From Phymorhynchus buccinoides (lineage: Eukaryota > Mollusca > Gastropoda > Neogastropoda > Raphitomidae), in the NCBI GenBank assembly GCA_017654935.2, contig CM065687.1, forward strand, positions 26,463,446 to 26,527,445: a stretch of DNA of 64,000 bases. The letters run 5' to 3'. This document shows, one piece after another, positions 24,901-37,400 of the stretch. Position 1 is the first letter of the stretch; each line of letters opens with the position of its first letter. A model generated the notes under the pieces. It was not told where the DNA came from. It did no database searches and saw only the letters and a program-made list of their open reading frames with translations. The position numbers and the translations under genes are program-made.

Positions 24901-25250
24901 TGAAAACATACTTTGGGTGATATTGAAAACATACTTTGGGTGATATTGATTTTGGGTGAGATTGAAAACATACTTTGGGTGATATTGAAAACATACTTTG
25001 GGTGATATTGAAAACATACTTTGGGTGAAATTGAAAACATACTTTGGGTGAAATTGAAAACATACTTTGGGTGAAATTGAAAACATACTTTGGGTGAAAT
25101 TGAAAACATACTTTGGGTGATATTGAAAACATACTTTGGGTGAAATTGAAAACATACTTTGGGTGAAATTGAAAACATACTTTGGGTGAGATTAGAAAAC
25201 ATACTTTGGGTGAGATTAGAAAACATACTTTGGGTGATATTGAAAATATA
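21967..25250 (-). repeat. 23-bp satellite array, right arm (about 140 units)
   Basis: The same 23-bp unit as the left arm, inverted, ends about 48 bp from the exon 5 donor. The array is shorter (3.3 kb against 4.2 kb) and much less regular. Many units are truncated or fused (for example ATTGATTGAAAAC and TTTGAAAACATACTTTG junctions at 22300-24900). The A-class unit is more frequent and the CACTCAAAG variant was not seen. All three frames are open, giving spurious ORFs of up to about 1070 codons. Confidence 0.95.
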
Positions 25251-25299
25251 CTTTGTATTATTAAGAAGAAAACCCCTGGCTGTCATAATGAGGACCCAC

Positions 25300-25429
25300 C
25301 TGTCATCATGTAGTCGAAGGTGAGCTCCTCCCCTTTGTCGATGTCGCGGTCGGCAAACAGACAGATGCGGGGCAGGCGGGGGTCCAGGGTGTTGATCCAC
25401 ACGCCAAACACCACCAGGTTGGGCTCACA
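25300..25429 (-). CDS. SUV39H: SUV39H exon 5 (SET domain end), right arm
   Basis: The 130-bp exon lies between acceptor TTGCAG and donor CAG/GTGGGT. It encodes [20 protein letters not shown] through [10 protein letters not shown], with the catalytic tyrosine at about residue 470. It is in frame with exon 4. Intron retention would stop after a few codons (TGGSSL then stop). A second copy is at 5144-5273. Confidence 0.92.
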
Positions 25430-28400
25430 CTGCAACACACCAAACAATAACTGTGAAACCAATCATTTCCGTTAAAAAAACATTCTTTTAGTATTCAGAT
25501 TCTTTCACACATTTTCCGGAAAATCCGTCTTTTGAAGCACACAGAGCGCCATACAGTCACCATCACATCGCTTCAAGTGAGAAGCTTCTTCATAGTGTGT
25601 GACTATAACAAACCAGAACTTAGTGTGACGAAAATGCCATCAGAGGTCTCAGAGTGGGGGCAAGCTATGGGCGGCTTGAATCCACAGAGGCAACTTCTGG
25701 CTGGGCGGTTTTGGGTGGAACAAATGCTAGAGGGTTAACAACAACAAAATTTAAACCCAAAGAAAACCCAATTTCAATTACTTAGCTAATGTATTTGATA
25801 GTTACATGGCAGTACGACTGCTCTCGTGTTGGTAGGGCAGGTGGGGGCTAGTGCGTCTCTTGGTCCCATCAGCACCTCTGGGTGCTTCTGGTTCTTTCTT
25901 TGACAAGTTACATGGCAGTACCATGTTCAAAGTCTAAGATTAAGAAGTCAAAGAAAACCTATTTCAGAGATGAAATTATGTTGAAAAAACAACAACAAAA
26001 CCAGAAAATGTACGAGTGCAGGGCTCCCAGGGGTCTATGAAGTACTAAAGGACCCTCTAAAAGAATGTGCATGGGGTCCCATGGATGCACTAGAAAAATT
26101 ATTTTTAGCATTCACATTGCCACTGGAACCCTCTATCCCGCCTCTAGGACCCTCTATACTGTAAGTAGCTAGCGGCACAGCGCGTCTTTGACGTCAATCA
26201 TTTTGACTCAAACCCTGATTTTCATCATTTTCAACTGCTCAGTTCTCAGCTATTTGAGCACAGACTGGTCTCAAATTTGTTGTGAAATAAAGTTTATTGT
26301 TTCAACTTTTTGATGAATGTCTGTTTTTGTGTGTTGAAAGCCTATAAAAATCAAGCAAATTAAAAACAACTACAAGACATATAGCTACTTTTATAAATTT
26401 GAGCCAGCCGACGTCGCGTTTCTAAAATAAGCTCATTCGGCACGCTGCTTTCTCGGCTTTGTGGGAAAGCGATGCACATCGGATACGGCTATACTTGGTA
26501 TCTACTTCTTCAGCAAAAACTGAGGATTCCATTGATGTAAGCCACAAAATTATTTATTACTGTTAGAAAAAACGGTGTACAAAAATCAACTTTTTTCTTC
26601 ACACTTTCCGTAACTGAGCGAAAACCAAGCTGAAAAAATAATACGTTTCACCCATGAGAAGACAGGATAATCTCCCTTCTATACAACGGCAGTAACCGAA
26701 AATCTATTTATAGCACATCGTTTCCCCACAAGTCAACCAAACGAACCTAACGATCCTAGCCGCACACGCGCGCGCTGCATTCAGCGAGGCCTAGCGAAGT
26801 TGTTTGAAACGATGCGATGTACCCACTTTCAAGCGTAATGCCGGACAAAATACGCAAGCCTGTAAGTTCAGATTTTGCATTTTATAAATATAAGACAGAT
26901 GGCTCAAATAAAATGCGATGATATCGGTTTTTACACGGGTGCGACTTAGAAGAAGTTTAACAGCAATAATCACAAACATCCATTGTCGGCTCAGACTGTC
27001 AATAAAATTTAACCGGAAATGGTAGACGAAGTTTGATAGGCCTCGGATTTCTGTCTTTTTCTCGGCTTAGGGGGCATTTTAAGTCAGTTATGCGTATCCA
27101 TTTTAAAATTCAAGAAGCCTTTAAGAATCCCAATTTTTTTCAACTCCTCAAACATCTTGAATGAAAAATGCTGGCACTGTTTCAATCGGGCATGAAGTGC
27201 CGAGCGCCATGCAAACAGCGATGGCGCAGACGCAGTGCCCGCCACAGTGCCAACATTCACGATTCAGCTTGACCCGAGTCTAGAATAAGTCAAGTAAACT
27301 TTGATTTTAAAGCGCAGACATGCATAATTAACATCATCTTTGTTACAATAAGAGATAGATTGTTAATTAAGAATAGATTTAAAAAAACACGAGAAAAGAA
27401 AGAGCAAACAGAAAGTAGATCTAGGCCTAGGCCTAACCAAAGACACTTTGATCTAGGCTAGGCTAACTAGCAAGACAAGTTACTTAGTGTGTGTCCCAGA
27501 CATAAAAGTGTGTATGCGTGCGCGTCCTTGTGTGAGTGTGTGTGTGGGGTGACTGTATGGGTGAGTGTGTTGCCTGCCTGATGCATAGCATGGCGGGTAA
27601 GTGAGGGTGGGGGGAGGGGCATTGTGTGTCAATTTGAGAGACTGTATGGGTGAGACTGTATGTTGCCTGAAAGTGAAAGATGGCATTGTGTATGTTTGTA
27701 TGTTTGCGCGCACCAGCGTTCATTTCTGCAGTTTACATGATTATGTTTTCAAATAGGCTACGTTGCCGGTCATGGTAATTTAGCTTAAGGCTAGACTGCC
27801 TGTCACTATTTAGCTTATGTTCTTTTTTCCACTCTGACTCTCTCTCTCTCTCTCTCCGGCTGTCTATGTCAGTGTCTTATTCTACCTCTTTATCTTTCTG
27901 CATTTGTCTGTCTCTCTCACTCTCTCTCATTCTTTCACTCTCTGTCTTAATTTATGTCTCTTGTTTCTCTCTCCCCCCCCCCCCCCCCCCCATCCCCCTT
28001 CACTCTCTCTCCGTCAACGTTTTCACTTTTCACATTTTATTGGTGGTGATTATTTTTACTTTCAATAGTTTCATTGCATGTTTTGTTATTGGTTTTTTTT
28101 ATATTTTCATTTGCCACAGGGTGTAAAAAAACATGTATACTTATCTCATTACCCTGTATAAATAAAACTGTGTTTGTTCGTTCTCTCTTTCTCTCTCAAT
28201 CTCTGTTTCTCTCTATCCCATTGGTTTCAAATGTCAGAAGTGGTTACAGATACAGATCCCTCTCTGCCTGTCTCTCTCACTCTTTCTGTCTGTTCTTCTG
28301 TGTGTATGTGCTAGACACACACATGTAGGCCTATGACCTCTTGAATGCTCGGGTATGTTACCCCAAACTGAAACCCCAACGAGGCTAAGGTTTTTTTGTT

Positions 28401-31400
28401 TAAAAAAAAATCAAAATTAATATTGTGTGTGTGGGGGGGGCGAACTCAAGGCCTAGCCACACTCAATCACTGCATACGATTTGACCCCACTACGATGCGA
28501 TTGTGACTATGTCTGTGAGTCATCATTCGGGATAAGCCCGCTATGTCCCAGGCCCAATATATCTCACTCCTGGTTGATCCTTTTGTGTCCCAAATGTAAT
28601 TATGAGGATTCCTTTAGGTCCCAGGCCCAATAAGGTCCAGGACATTGGTGTAATTATTATTCATGTGTTATGGTTATGGTATCGATGGTTGTGGTCTGCT
28701 CGTGTGACAAGTGCATGCATGCACACTCCCATGTGTATGTGTGTGAGGGGGGGGGGGGGGGTAACTATTAATGAGCACAAGTGTGTGTGTGACTGTGAGT
28801 GAATGATTTTAGTTAATATAACTATCTATTCTATCTATATACTTACCGTTTCACTACGAATGAGTTATACCTTCCAATTTGGAGCAAATGCCAATTTACC
28901 AAAGACCAAAAAGTTCTAGTCTTAACAAGACTAGATTACTTCCCTTGGTCTACACAGCCAATACCACTAAGCTGCCGCGGAACCCACTCACTACGTCACT
29001 TCCGGAGAGGCAACTTCAAGTCATGATAAGAAATTTTCTCCTTTCTTTCCTTAAAAACCAACCTTCCCAATGATGTTTTCGTCGGAGGGAGGTGGGTGGG
29101 AACCTTGATCGTAGTGAAACGGTAAGTATATAGATAGAATAGATAGTTATATTAACTAAAATCATTCAATCTATTCTATCATGTTACCGTTTCACTACGA
29201 ATGAGTTGATTCCCAGCGAGGAGGTGGGTAAGAAAACATTGTTGAAGTTACACTCCAACTAAGCCAAAAAACAGTACCCACAAGACAAACCTGACCTGGA
29301 ACGCCAGGGATAACCTGTAAGAGAGAGGACATTATAACAAATAAACAATCAAAACATCCATACCCCCAAACAGCATAAGCATATGCATACCAACATCAGA
29401 ACAAAAAATAACAAACGATTACCGTTAGGCCAGAGAAACCGGAGTCTGCGCAAGCACCACCTTCCTGATGCCGAAGGTGTCGTCCTGCCTTCTGGCGGAG
29501 AAATGGCGCAGGTAGAAGCTAGTGAAGGTGGACTGAGACTTCCAGTACGCTGCTTCCATAACGCTGGAAAGCGCCACTCCCTTGATCATTGCCAGGGATG
29601 TGCTGATAGCCCGGATTTCATGGGCTCTCAGGGGGTTAGAGGGCAATGACTTGTCGGCACTTAAGTACGCTAACTTAATAGCGCCCACTAACCACCTAGA
29701 AATGGTTGATTTCGAGATATCCCTCATGTATTTCTCATTCAGGGAGATGAACAGACGGCGTTTGTGCCCCCGGAAGGGGGAGGTTCTCTTAAGGTAATAC
29801 TTAAGGGCTCTGACAGGGCACAGGAGCCTATCCGAATCATCGGGGCCGAGAATGGTGCAAAGACTCTGAACAGTAACTGAGGGGGAAGCAATCTGAGCAG
29901 GCTGATTCTTGGCCCTAAACTCGGGCAGAAAAGACAAGGTGACTGACTGATCCGAAGTATTGAACTCAACGTCGGAACCCAGACCACTAAGAGCATGAAC
30001 ACCGCTAACCCGCCTAGCAGTGGCCAGGGAGAGAAGAAAAACCGTTTTAAAAGTTAGTAACTTCAAGGACAAAGAGGACATGGGCTCACATTTATCCCTA
30101 AAAAATGAGAGGACCAGAAAAACATCCCACTGCGGAAGGCGAACACCGGACGAAACAGAGACATTACGCACAGCATCAATGAGATGGGAGACTTCAATGG
30201 CACACGAAAAAACAGGGTTTCTCTTGCCCGTTGCCACAGCAACGGTATGAACAACGGCAGACCTGTAACCACACAAAGTCTGGGCGGATAAGCCGCGGTC
30301 CTGGTACAGGTGAGCTAAAAACTGGGTGAACTGTGGACCAGAAGGGTCTAGGGGGGGAATGCCCTGGGCTGTGCAAAACCCGAACCAAGAAGCCCACCTA
30401 ATGTCATAAAGCTTATTGGTGCTCTGCCTACGAGCCTTAAGGACTAGGTCAACAGTTTTGTCTGGTAAGAGTCGTGCTCGCAACCCGGCCCGCATAGTAG
30501 CCATGCGGTCAACTGAAACAGCTGGGGGTTGGCGTGTCCTACACCGGAGCGAGGCTGAAGCAGAGTGTCCCTTGTGAGACGAAGCGGGACGCTTGGAACG
30601 TGAGACAGGCTCTCGAGCTCTGGAAACCAAGGACTCGTTTCCCAGAACGGGGCGATGACAATCAAGCGGGGCCTGTCGCGGCAGTATTTCTCCAGCACTT
30701 TGGTGAGCAGAGACGTGGGAGGGTACGCATAAGTTGACATTCCTGTCCAGGAGATCGAGAAAGCGTTGCGCGCTAGTGCCTGGGGGTCCCTCATAGGTGA
30801 CACATAGAGAGGAAGCCTGCAATTGTACTTTGTGGCAAACAGGTCCACGTGAGGTTTCCCCCAAAGGTGCCACAGCGGGAGGAGGGACCGGTGAGCGACG
30901 GTCCATTCCGTGGGGAGAAGTTGTCCTTTCCTGCTCAGCTGATCCGCTAGGACGTTCAACTTCCCTGGGATGTATTCCACTGAGAGCACGATCTTTCTTG
31001 ATTGGGCCCAGAGAAGAATCCCTTCCGCTTTCATCGAAAGGGCCGGAGACCGTGTTCCTCCCTGGCGGCGAAGATAAGAGAGAGCTGTCGTATTGTCTCC
31101 GCAGACAGTGACCCATTTCCCGGAGAGAAGGAGTGCAAAAGACTTCAGGGCCCTGGCTACTGCTTCCATCTCCAAGAGGTTGATGTGACAGTCCTTCTCT
31201 GCCGAAGTCCACTGGCCCGAAACTTCGACCCGATCCAAATGGGCGCCCCAGCCCGTCGTTGAGGCATCCGTGTGGAGAAACTGTTGCTGTTGCATGGGAC
31301 GGATAGGCACCGAGCTGTTGAGCCACTCGAGATTCATCCACTGTTCCGTCGAGTCGAGGAACCAATCGCCGAGAGACACTAGTTGCTCGAGAGGCATCTG

Positions 31401-34400
31401 AGACAGTTTCCTTTGCGACAGCAGTCGTTGCAGTGGCCGCTTGTGCACCCGTGCGAGAGGAAGCAAATCCGCTACCGATTCCATAAGCCCCAGGAGGCGG
31501 AGAAGCTGACGAGCAGAGAGCGAAGTCCTCAGTCTGAACGTCGAGACAATCTCGAATATGGCTTTGACTCGAGTCTCCGACGGTTGCACTGAAAACCGCT
31601 CTGTATTGAACTTCATGCCGAGGTAGCTGAAGGAGGTCGAAGGAGTCAGCTCCGACTTCCCGTCGTGAATGCGAAAACCCAGGGTCCTGGACAGTCGAAC
31701 AAGAGTGTCTGTTTGAGAGAGGCATAGGGCTTGCGAAGCTGCTAGCAACAACCAATCGTCCAGGTAAACGTGAAGACGAATTGCCTGGGACCTGGCGAGA
31801 CGAACGAGTTCCTTGGTGATTCTTGAGAAGATCCAAGGGGCCGGGGACAGGCCGAACGGAAGGGCAACAAACTGATAAGTCTTGTGTTTCCAGACGAAGC
31901 GCAGGAAACGCTGACGTGAAGGGTGGATGCCCACGTGAAAATATGCGTCCCTCAGGTCGATGGACGTAGCCCAGTCGTTCGGAAGAATGGAGAGACGGAT
32001 CGAAGTTGCCGTCTCCATTTTGAACTTGTCGGTGCGAATAAACTTGTTGAGGGGGGACAAGTCCAAGACCGGGCGAAATTCTCCGCTTTTCTTGGGGACC
32101 ACGAACAGTCGAGAGTAGAAACCCGGTTCCGTAGGCACAATCTGCACAATGGCACCCTTTTGACAGAGTGCAGCGACTTCCTTGTCGATCGCTTCGAATT
32201 TTGACTGGTCTTGAGGGGGCGGGAAAGAGATGGGTTGGGCAGACAGGGGAGGTTCCCTGGAAAAGGGGAACCTGAAGCCGACCCGCACGACCTGACGGAC
32301 CCAAGGGCTTTCGACCAAGTGCTCCCATGCTGAAAAGCATTTCAGAAGGGAGCCCACACTTGAGTCGGTCGAAGCGCCTGAATCCCCCAAAGGTCGTGCG
32401 GGCCCTACTGAAAAGGCTGTTTCCGTGCTGGGAACGGGGCACGGACATACCGGGAAGAACCCGAGGTGCCCGATCCCCGTCCCGAGGACGGAGGACGGCG
32501 GTTGGTGGACAAAGGGCGACGCTGGTATGAGGGGCGTTGACGCTGTCCCGCTGACTGGTAGTTGGGGTAGCGAAAGGAACGCCCTCGAGACGAACCGGTT
32601 CTCATGGGGATAGAGGGAGGAGGCCTAAAGTCCAGGCGCGCGCGCTTAGGTTGGGGGGAAGCAAACCCCCGGCCGGCAGCCCTGGTAGCCAACTCCATGA
32701 TACGTTCCTGGCCCAAGTCCAGTCTCCGTTTCTTGACCCGCTCCAGGTTGTCCTTGAGGGAAGCCTGATGAAAAGTAGAGGAGGCCACGGACGAAATGGA
32801 GCTCACAGCTTGGTTGAGAGAAGCCAAGGCAACGCCCAGGGCACGCTCGTCGACACCATCACGCAGCCTGAAGTCTTCAGGTTTGGAAGCGGCCGTAGAA
32901 CCGGCGATCTGCGCCAGAGACTGAAGCATTGACGTGGCTAATGACGAGGCTCGAAGAATAGAGAACATGGATCTCTCCAAGTTGTTGAAGGCCGGCTGGC
33001 CCATGAGAACCGAAGTCTGTCTCATCCTGCGCCCATAGCTAAGGGCGGAACGATCCTGCTGGGACACCTCCGAGTGCGAAGGCACAGGCACGAAGGGGTT
33101 TGCCAGCTGAAACGGCGGGAAGAAGTCCTTCTTCACAAACGAGCCAGGTTGAGACGGGACCGGTTCCGGCTGAGGGGAAGGAGAGATGTCGTCGTCGTCC
33201 ACGGGCAACGGTGGCGGTTGAGCCCACAGGATAGAGTCAGCCTTACGCAGTGCCTGGCGGACGAACGGAGAGGTGTGAAGCGCTAGACGGGCCTCCTTCT
33301 GCGCTTGCAGCTCGCCAAAGAACTGCGGCTGTCCCGCTGTCTGAGATGATTCGAGCTGCACCATCGGCTTGATGTCCTTGCAGTAGGGCTGAAGGATGTG
33401 CAGATAGCCTTGATAATTGCCGGTCGAAGGGATTGGGTCTGAACACACAGGGGGGTCAGACACACTATTGTCCCGCTCAGACTGAGAAAGTTGATCGTAG
33501 CCGTGGTCAGACCTCGACGAGGACCACTGAGACCCCTGATACCCAGTCCTCATGATGCGAAACACTTCGTCCTGAACGGCTAGGTCGAAGTCATCCAAAC
33601 CCTCACGCGGCGACGAATCAAACTCCTCATCCACGGAAAACCCTCGAGGCCGCGCCGCATGACGCTTCGAGGAGTGCCTGGCCTGACGAGCATCCAAGGG
33701 GGGCTGAAGCTCAACCGTATGACGGGGGCCAGGTTGACGTGAAACGGGCTCCAGAACAGGCATCGGGGGGTCCACCCCCGAAGGTGTCGCTCTGTGACGG
33801 GTGTCCGTAACGGTGGAGACTGGTGGCCGCGTGCCGCCGGCACGGCGCACGGGCCTGGGCGAGTAGTCGTCGAAGTCATCGCAAATTCCGTGTTCAAGAG
33901 ACCGCCGAGGCAAGGCCCTACGCGGGCAACGGCTCTGCTGGGTAAAATGCACGTCCGTATTTCTCGCCCTACTCGGGCTACAAGACTGCCGATCATCGTG
34001 AGACTGATCATCAACGAGAGAAGAGGGGAGACATTCGCTCCTGCGAGAACGAGAGCCGTAGAAGGGGACGGCGTCAGGACGGGATTTCCTGTGGGCGTCG
34101 ATGGAGCGAGCAGCTTCCACGTCACGCTGGGAGAAGGACCGACCGTCCGACTCGAGGTCTTCCTCTCGGGGGAAGATGGAGATGCCCGTAACGCGCTCCC
34201 TCTGGGCCAGCTGCTCAACTGAGTACAAAGTAGGTTCATCATTATCATTCATGGTAAAGCGAGGGGAACGTACACACTGGTTGTCTTCTCGTGTCCCGTG
34301 AGGGTACCGTGCGGGTCTGTCCGAGGTCAAGTCAGTCGTCAAGTCCGTTTGCCTACCAGGTCTAACCGACCAATCGGTCAAGGAGGCAGAAGGGACCAAA

Positions 34401-37400
34401 ACTAAACCTTTATTTTTAAACTCGGCAAGCATGTCTGCCACCAGAGTAGACGAATCCACTAGGGAAATAACCTGTTCTGACACCACCGCAGAAGACTCAG
34501 AAACCACAGGCTGAGGGAGAGGAGGGGGGGGGGGGGGGTTGCTCCTTCTTCGACGACGAAGAAGAGGAAGACTTCGGCCTAGAACTCGAATGCTTACGAG
34601 AGCTAGAGGAAGAAGAAGCTTGAGGTGTATCTGAACACCTCCCCTTATCCTCCCGAGAGGGCTTACTAGAGACCCCACTAGAGTGAGCCGAAACAACAGG
34701 ATCGACGGACGACATGGCGTCCGGGGGCACAAAGCACGTAAGCACAGCAACTACTTTCAAAAATTATTTAGCAAAGTAAAAACGAAAAAATAATACCCCA
34801 AAGCTATGTGCCGACAAACCTGCAGCCCCAAGGCAGAGGGGCAACCCAAAACAAGGCGGATGGCGACAATAAGAGTTAGAAAAACGAAATAAATTGAAGA
34901 GCAAAGAAGAACATGGCTGCTCCAAGTTGGAAATTTTTTTATTATGACTTGAAGTTGCCTCTCCGGAAGTGACGTAGTGAGTGGGTTCCGCGGCAGCTTA
35001 GTGGTATTGGCTGTGTAGACCAAGGGAAGTAATCTAGTCTTGTTAAGACTAGAACTTTTTGGTCTTTGGTAAATTGGCATTTGCTCCAAATTGGAAGGTA
35101 TAACTCATTCGTAGTGAAACGGTAACATGATAGAATAGATTGTATGATTATCTCTTTAATGTCCCTGTCTCTCTAGTCTCACTGTCTCTGTCATGGTCTT
35201 TCTCGTTGTCTCTCTTTCACTGCTCATACCTCTCTCTCTCCATGTGTTACTGTATCTCAATGCCAGGAATGAAAGAAAATGAGTACCTCCTAGTTCCTTC
35301 TCAAAGGCGCATTTGCATTGAGTATTGTTAAAGAAAAGTATGATTTTAAAATAAACTAGCATTCCAGCTGAGTTTAGCTTGACCGGTACTTTAGCCTACC
35401 TACACTGTGGATACAGGCTAAATTACTGTAACCGGAAAAATAGCCTGTAGGCTAAATTACAGTGACCGGCAACATAGCCACTGCCTTATGTTTTTGTGTA
35501 GGCCTCTGTGTCAGTCTTTGATGATCCAACCCTTGCTGATTTAATGCCCTGTGCATATATATATCTGTTTATTCTTGTGTTTTAATCGTCAGGAGATGAA
35601 CTGAGTCTCATGAAAATATTGTTCGTCATCCATTCCCTGATAAATGTTGAAATATGTTATAGTATGTAGCTGTGTAGGCCTACTAGATGCAATTATGGCG
35701 CCATCAAATGAGGTTTTAAAAAACAAATTATTACAGTGATGTCCCAAGGACCCAGTCATAGGACATTGACCTATTAAAACTAAAAATGTATTATTGTGTT
35801 ATCCCCTGTCAGGACACACGTCTGATTAACATTTTTGCACACTTTGTCTTATTGATTTTTGCAAGAGCCATGACATAGTCCTATTGATTTATCTTGTCCC
35901 AGGACAATTTGTTCGACTATCACTTTTCAATCCTCAGTACATCACTGCAAATACTTAGTCAATTCTTTTTATGATTAAAGCTACGTTTGCATAAAAAAAT
36001 TAACGCATCAAACAAGTACACACACACACACACACAAACACTGACACTCATTCATACCACTTAATAAAATGTTAGCGCATTCCATGAAATGAACTGTATT
36101 ATTTTTCAGAGAAATCACTGCCAATCTTATCTAAGCTGAGTTGCTTATACATTCATCTGTTAACATTGTTAGAAGCACTGGAGTAGAAAAAAACACAAAA
36201 ACAATGTTCTGCTGCAGAAAAATAGAACACAAACATGAAGAATTACATACACATAGTACATAAAATATCTGCATGGTTTTGTATGCCCACACCACAGTCA
36301 CACAAGTAACACAATATTTGCACACAGGTGCATGCATGCATGCACCCACGCAGCATGCGTGCTTGCTCACACACACATTATATGCACACATAGCAGATGA
36401 GTACTTGTTGGAGCTGTTTATTGTCATTTTGGTTTGTTATTTTCAAGTGCCAGTAGGGAACGTGACTGCCTGATAACAGGGGAGTTAATTTGTTCAGCTA
36501 TTCTTGAATCTGGATCTGGAAATTCTTTACAGGGAAGATGCTTTTCCTTACGGGCACTCCATTTTGAAAGTTACTTTCTTAGCTGAGAGCAGTTGTTAAC
36601 AGCTGACATTGGAGAAGATCAAGGAAACCCAAAGGCCAGCAAATCCCCAAGGCTGCAGCACAAAGAGTTAATGCATACATGTGCCTTCTAATTTGAGGGT
36701 CTAAGTCTTTTGCATCAAGCTATGTTCTACAATGGTTTTCCATTGGAACAGGAATGGTTGATTTTCCTCAGAATTTTGAGCAAGAACTACTTCCAACAAA
36801 TTAAAACATCATGCTGGAATTTTATACTTTCTTTTTAAATTCTCTCAAACAACCGTGCCCTGCTTGCTTCACTTCATGGCAGTTATACCCCCAACCTCCT
36901 TTTACATTTTAGACCCTGTCTTGGTGATACACCTCCAAACAAAATATAATTAATACCTTCAAGTGGTTCTCGAAATACAGCCCCTTTTCATATATATAAC
37001 TATTATAAGTTATAACAGCTCGCCTTGGCAAATGCTGTGTCAGACCAATTGACATAAGCTAGAATACCAAGGGTTAGTACATCAAAATGTTGTTATGTTC
37101 TGCATAGTTATGTGAGAATTGTCTTTAGCCATGACAAGTTCCTAGCATAACATCACCAGTCCAAAATTCTCCGAAGTCGGAGTGTGGCTGCCCACGTGGC
37201 GGGGTAATCAAAAACGGTTACACACGTAATGTTCTCATCCTTAGCTGATGCATTTGTACCATAGTGTTCAATTGCTTTGGCTGTTAGGATTATCCCTGGA
37301 GTCTTTAAGCCAGGGAACGACAATAACATATAACAGCCTCAAGGTCAAATGTGAAGGCCAAGGTCAAGTGACTTCAAATGTCTCCCACTACATCCCTTAG

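Larger units (their letters stand above)
29167..35142 (-). mobile_element. full-length DIRS-like tyrosine-recombinase retrotransposon R1
   Basis: This 5976-bp element has perfect 41-bp inverted termini at 29167-29207 and 35102-35142. One step outside, AATCAT is shared on both sides, so the termini may extend with one mismatch. From the 5' end on the minus strand it has an untranslated leader (35142-34716), a gag-like ORF, an RT/RNase H ORF and an overlapping tyrosine recombinase ORF. I see no long terminal repeats, no DDE integrase and no clear target duplication, as expected for the DIRS order. I could not identify an internal complementary region. It sits in SUV39H intron 4, in gene orientation. 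RT and YR are uninterrupted, so it is young; gag needs one frameshift. Confidence 0.9.

Noticed and set aside
21881..25400. Minus-strand ORFs of up to 1072 codons over the right array, one starting in exon 5
   Set aside because: Same satellite artefact; the one starting in exon 5 is in the wrong frame of that exon.
29425..32448. A single 1007-aa protein including the recombinase
   Set aside because: The upstream two thirds are an alternative frame of the RT/RNase H ORF; only the recombinase part from about 30505 has family motifs.
32405..34750. Start of the gag-like protein at 34750
   Set aside because: The first residues of that frame are out of frame with the conserved MSSVDP start; the frame is joined only through the G homopolymer.
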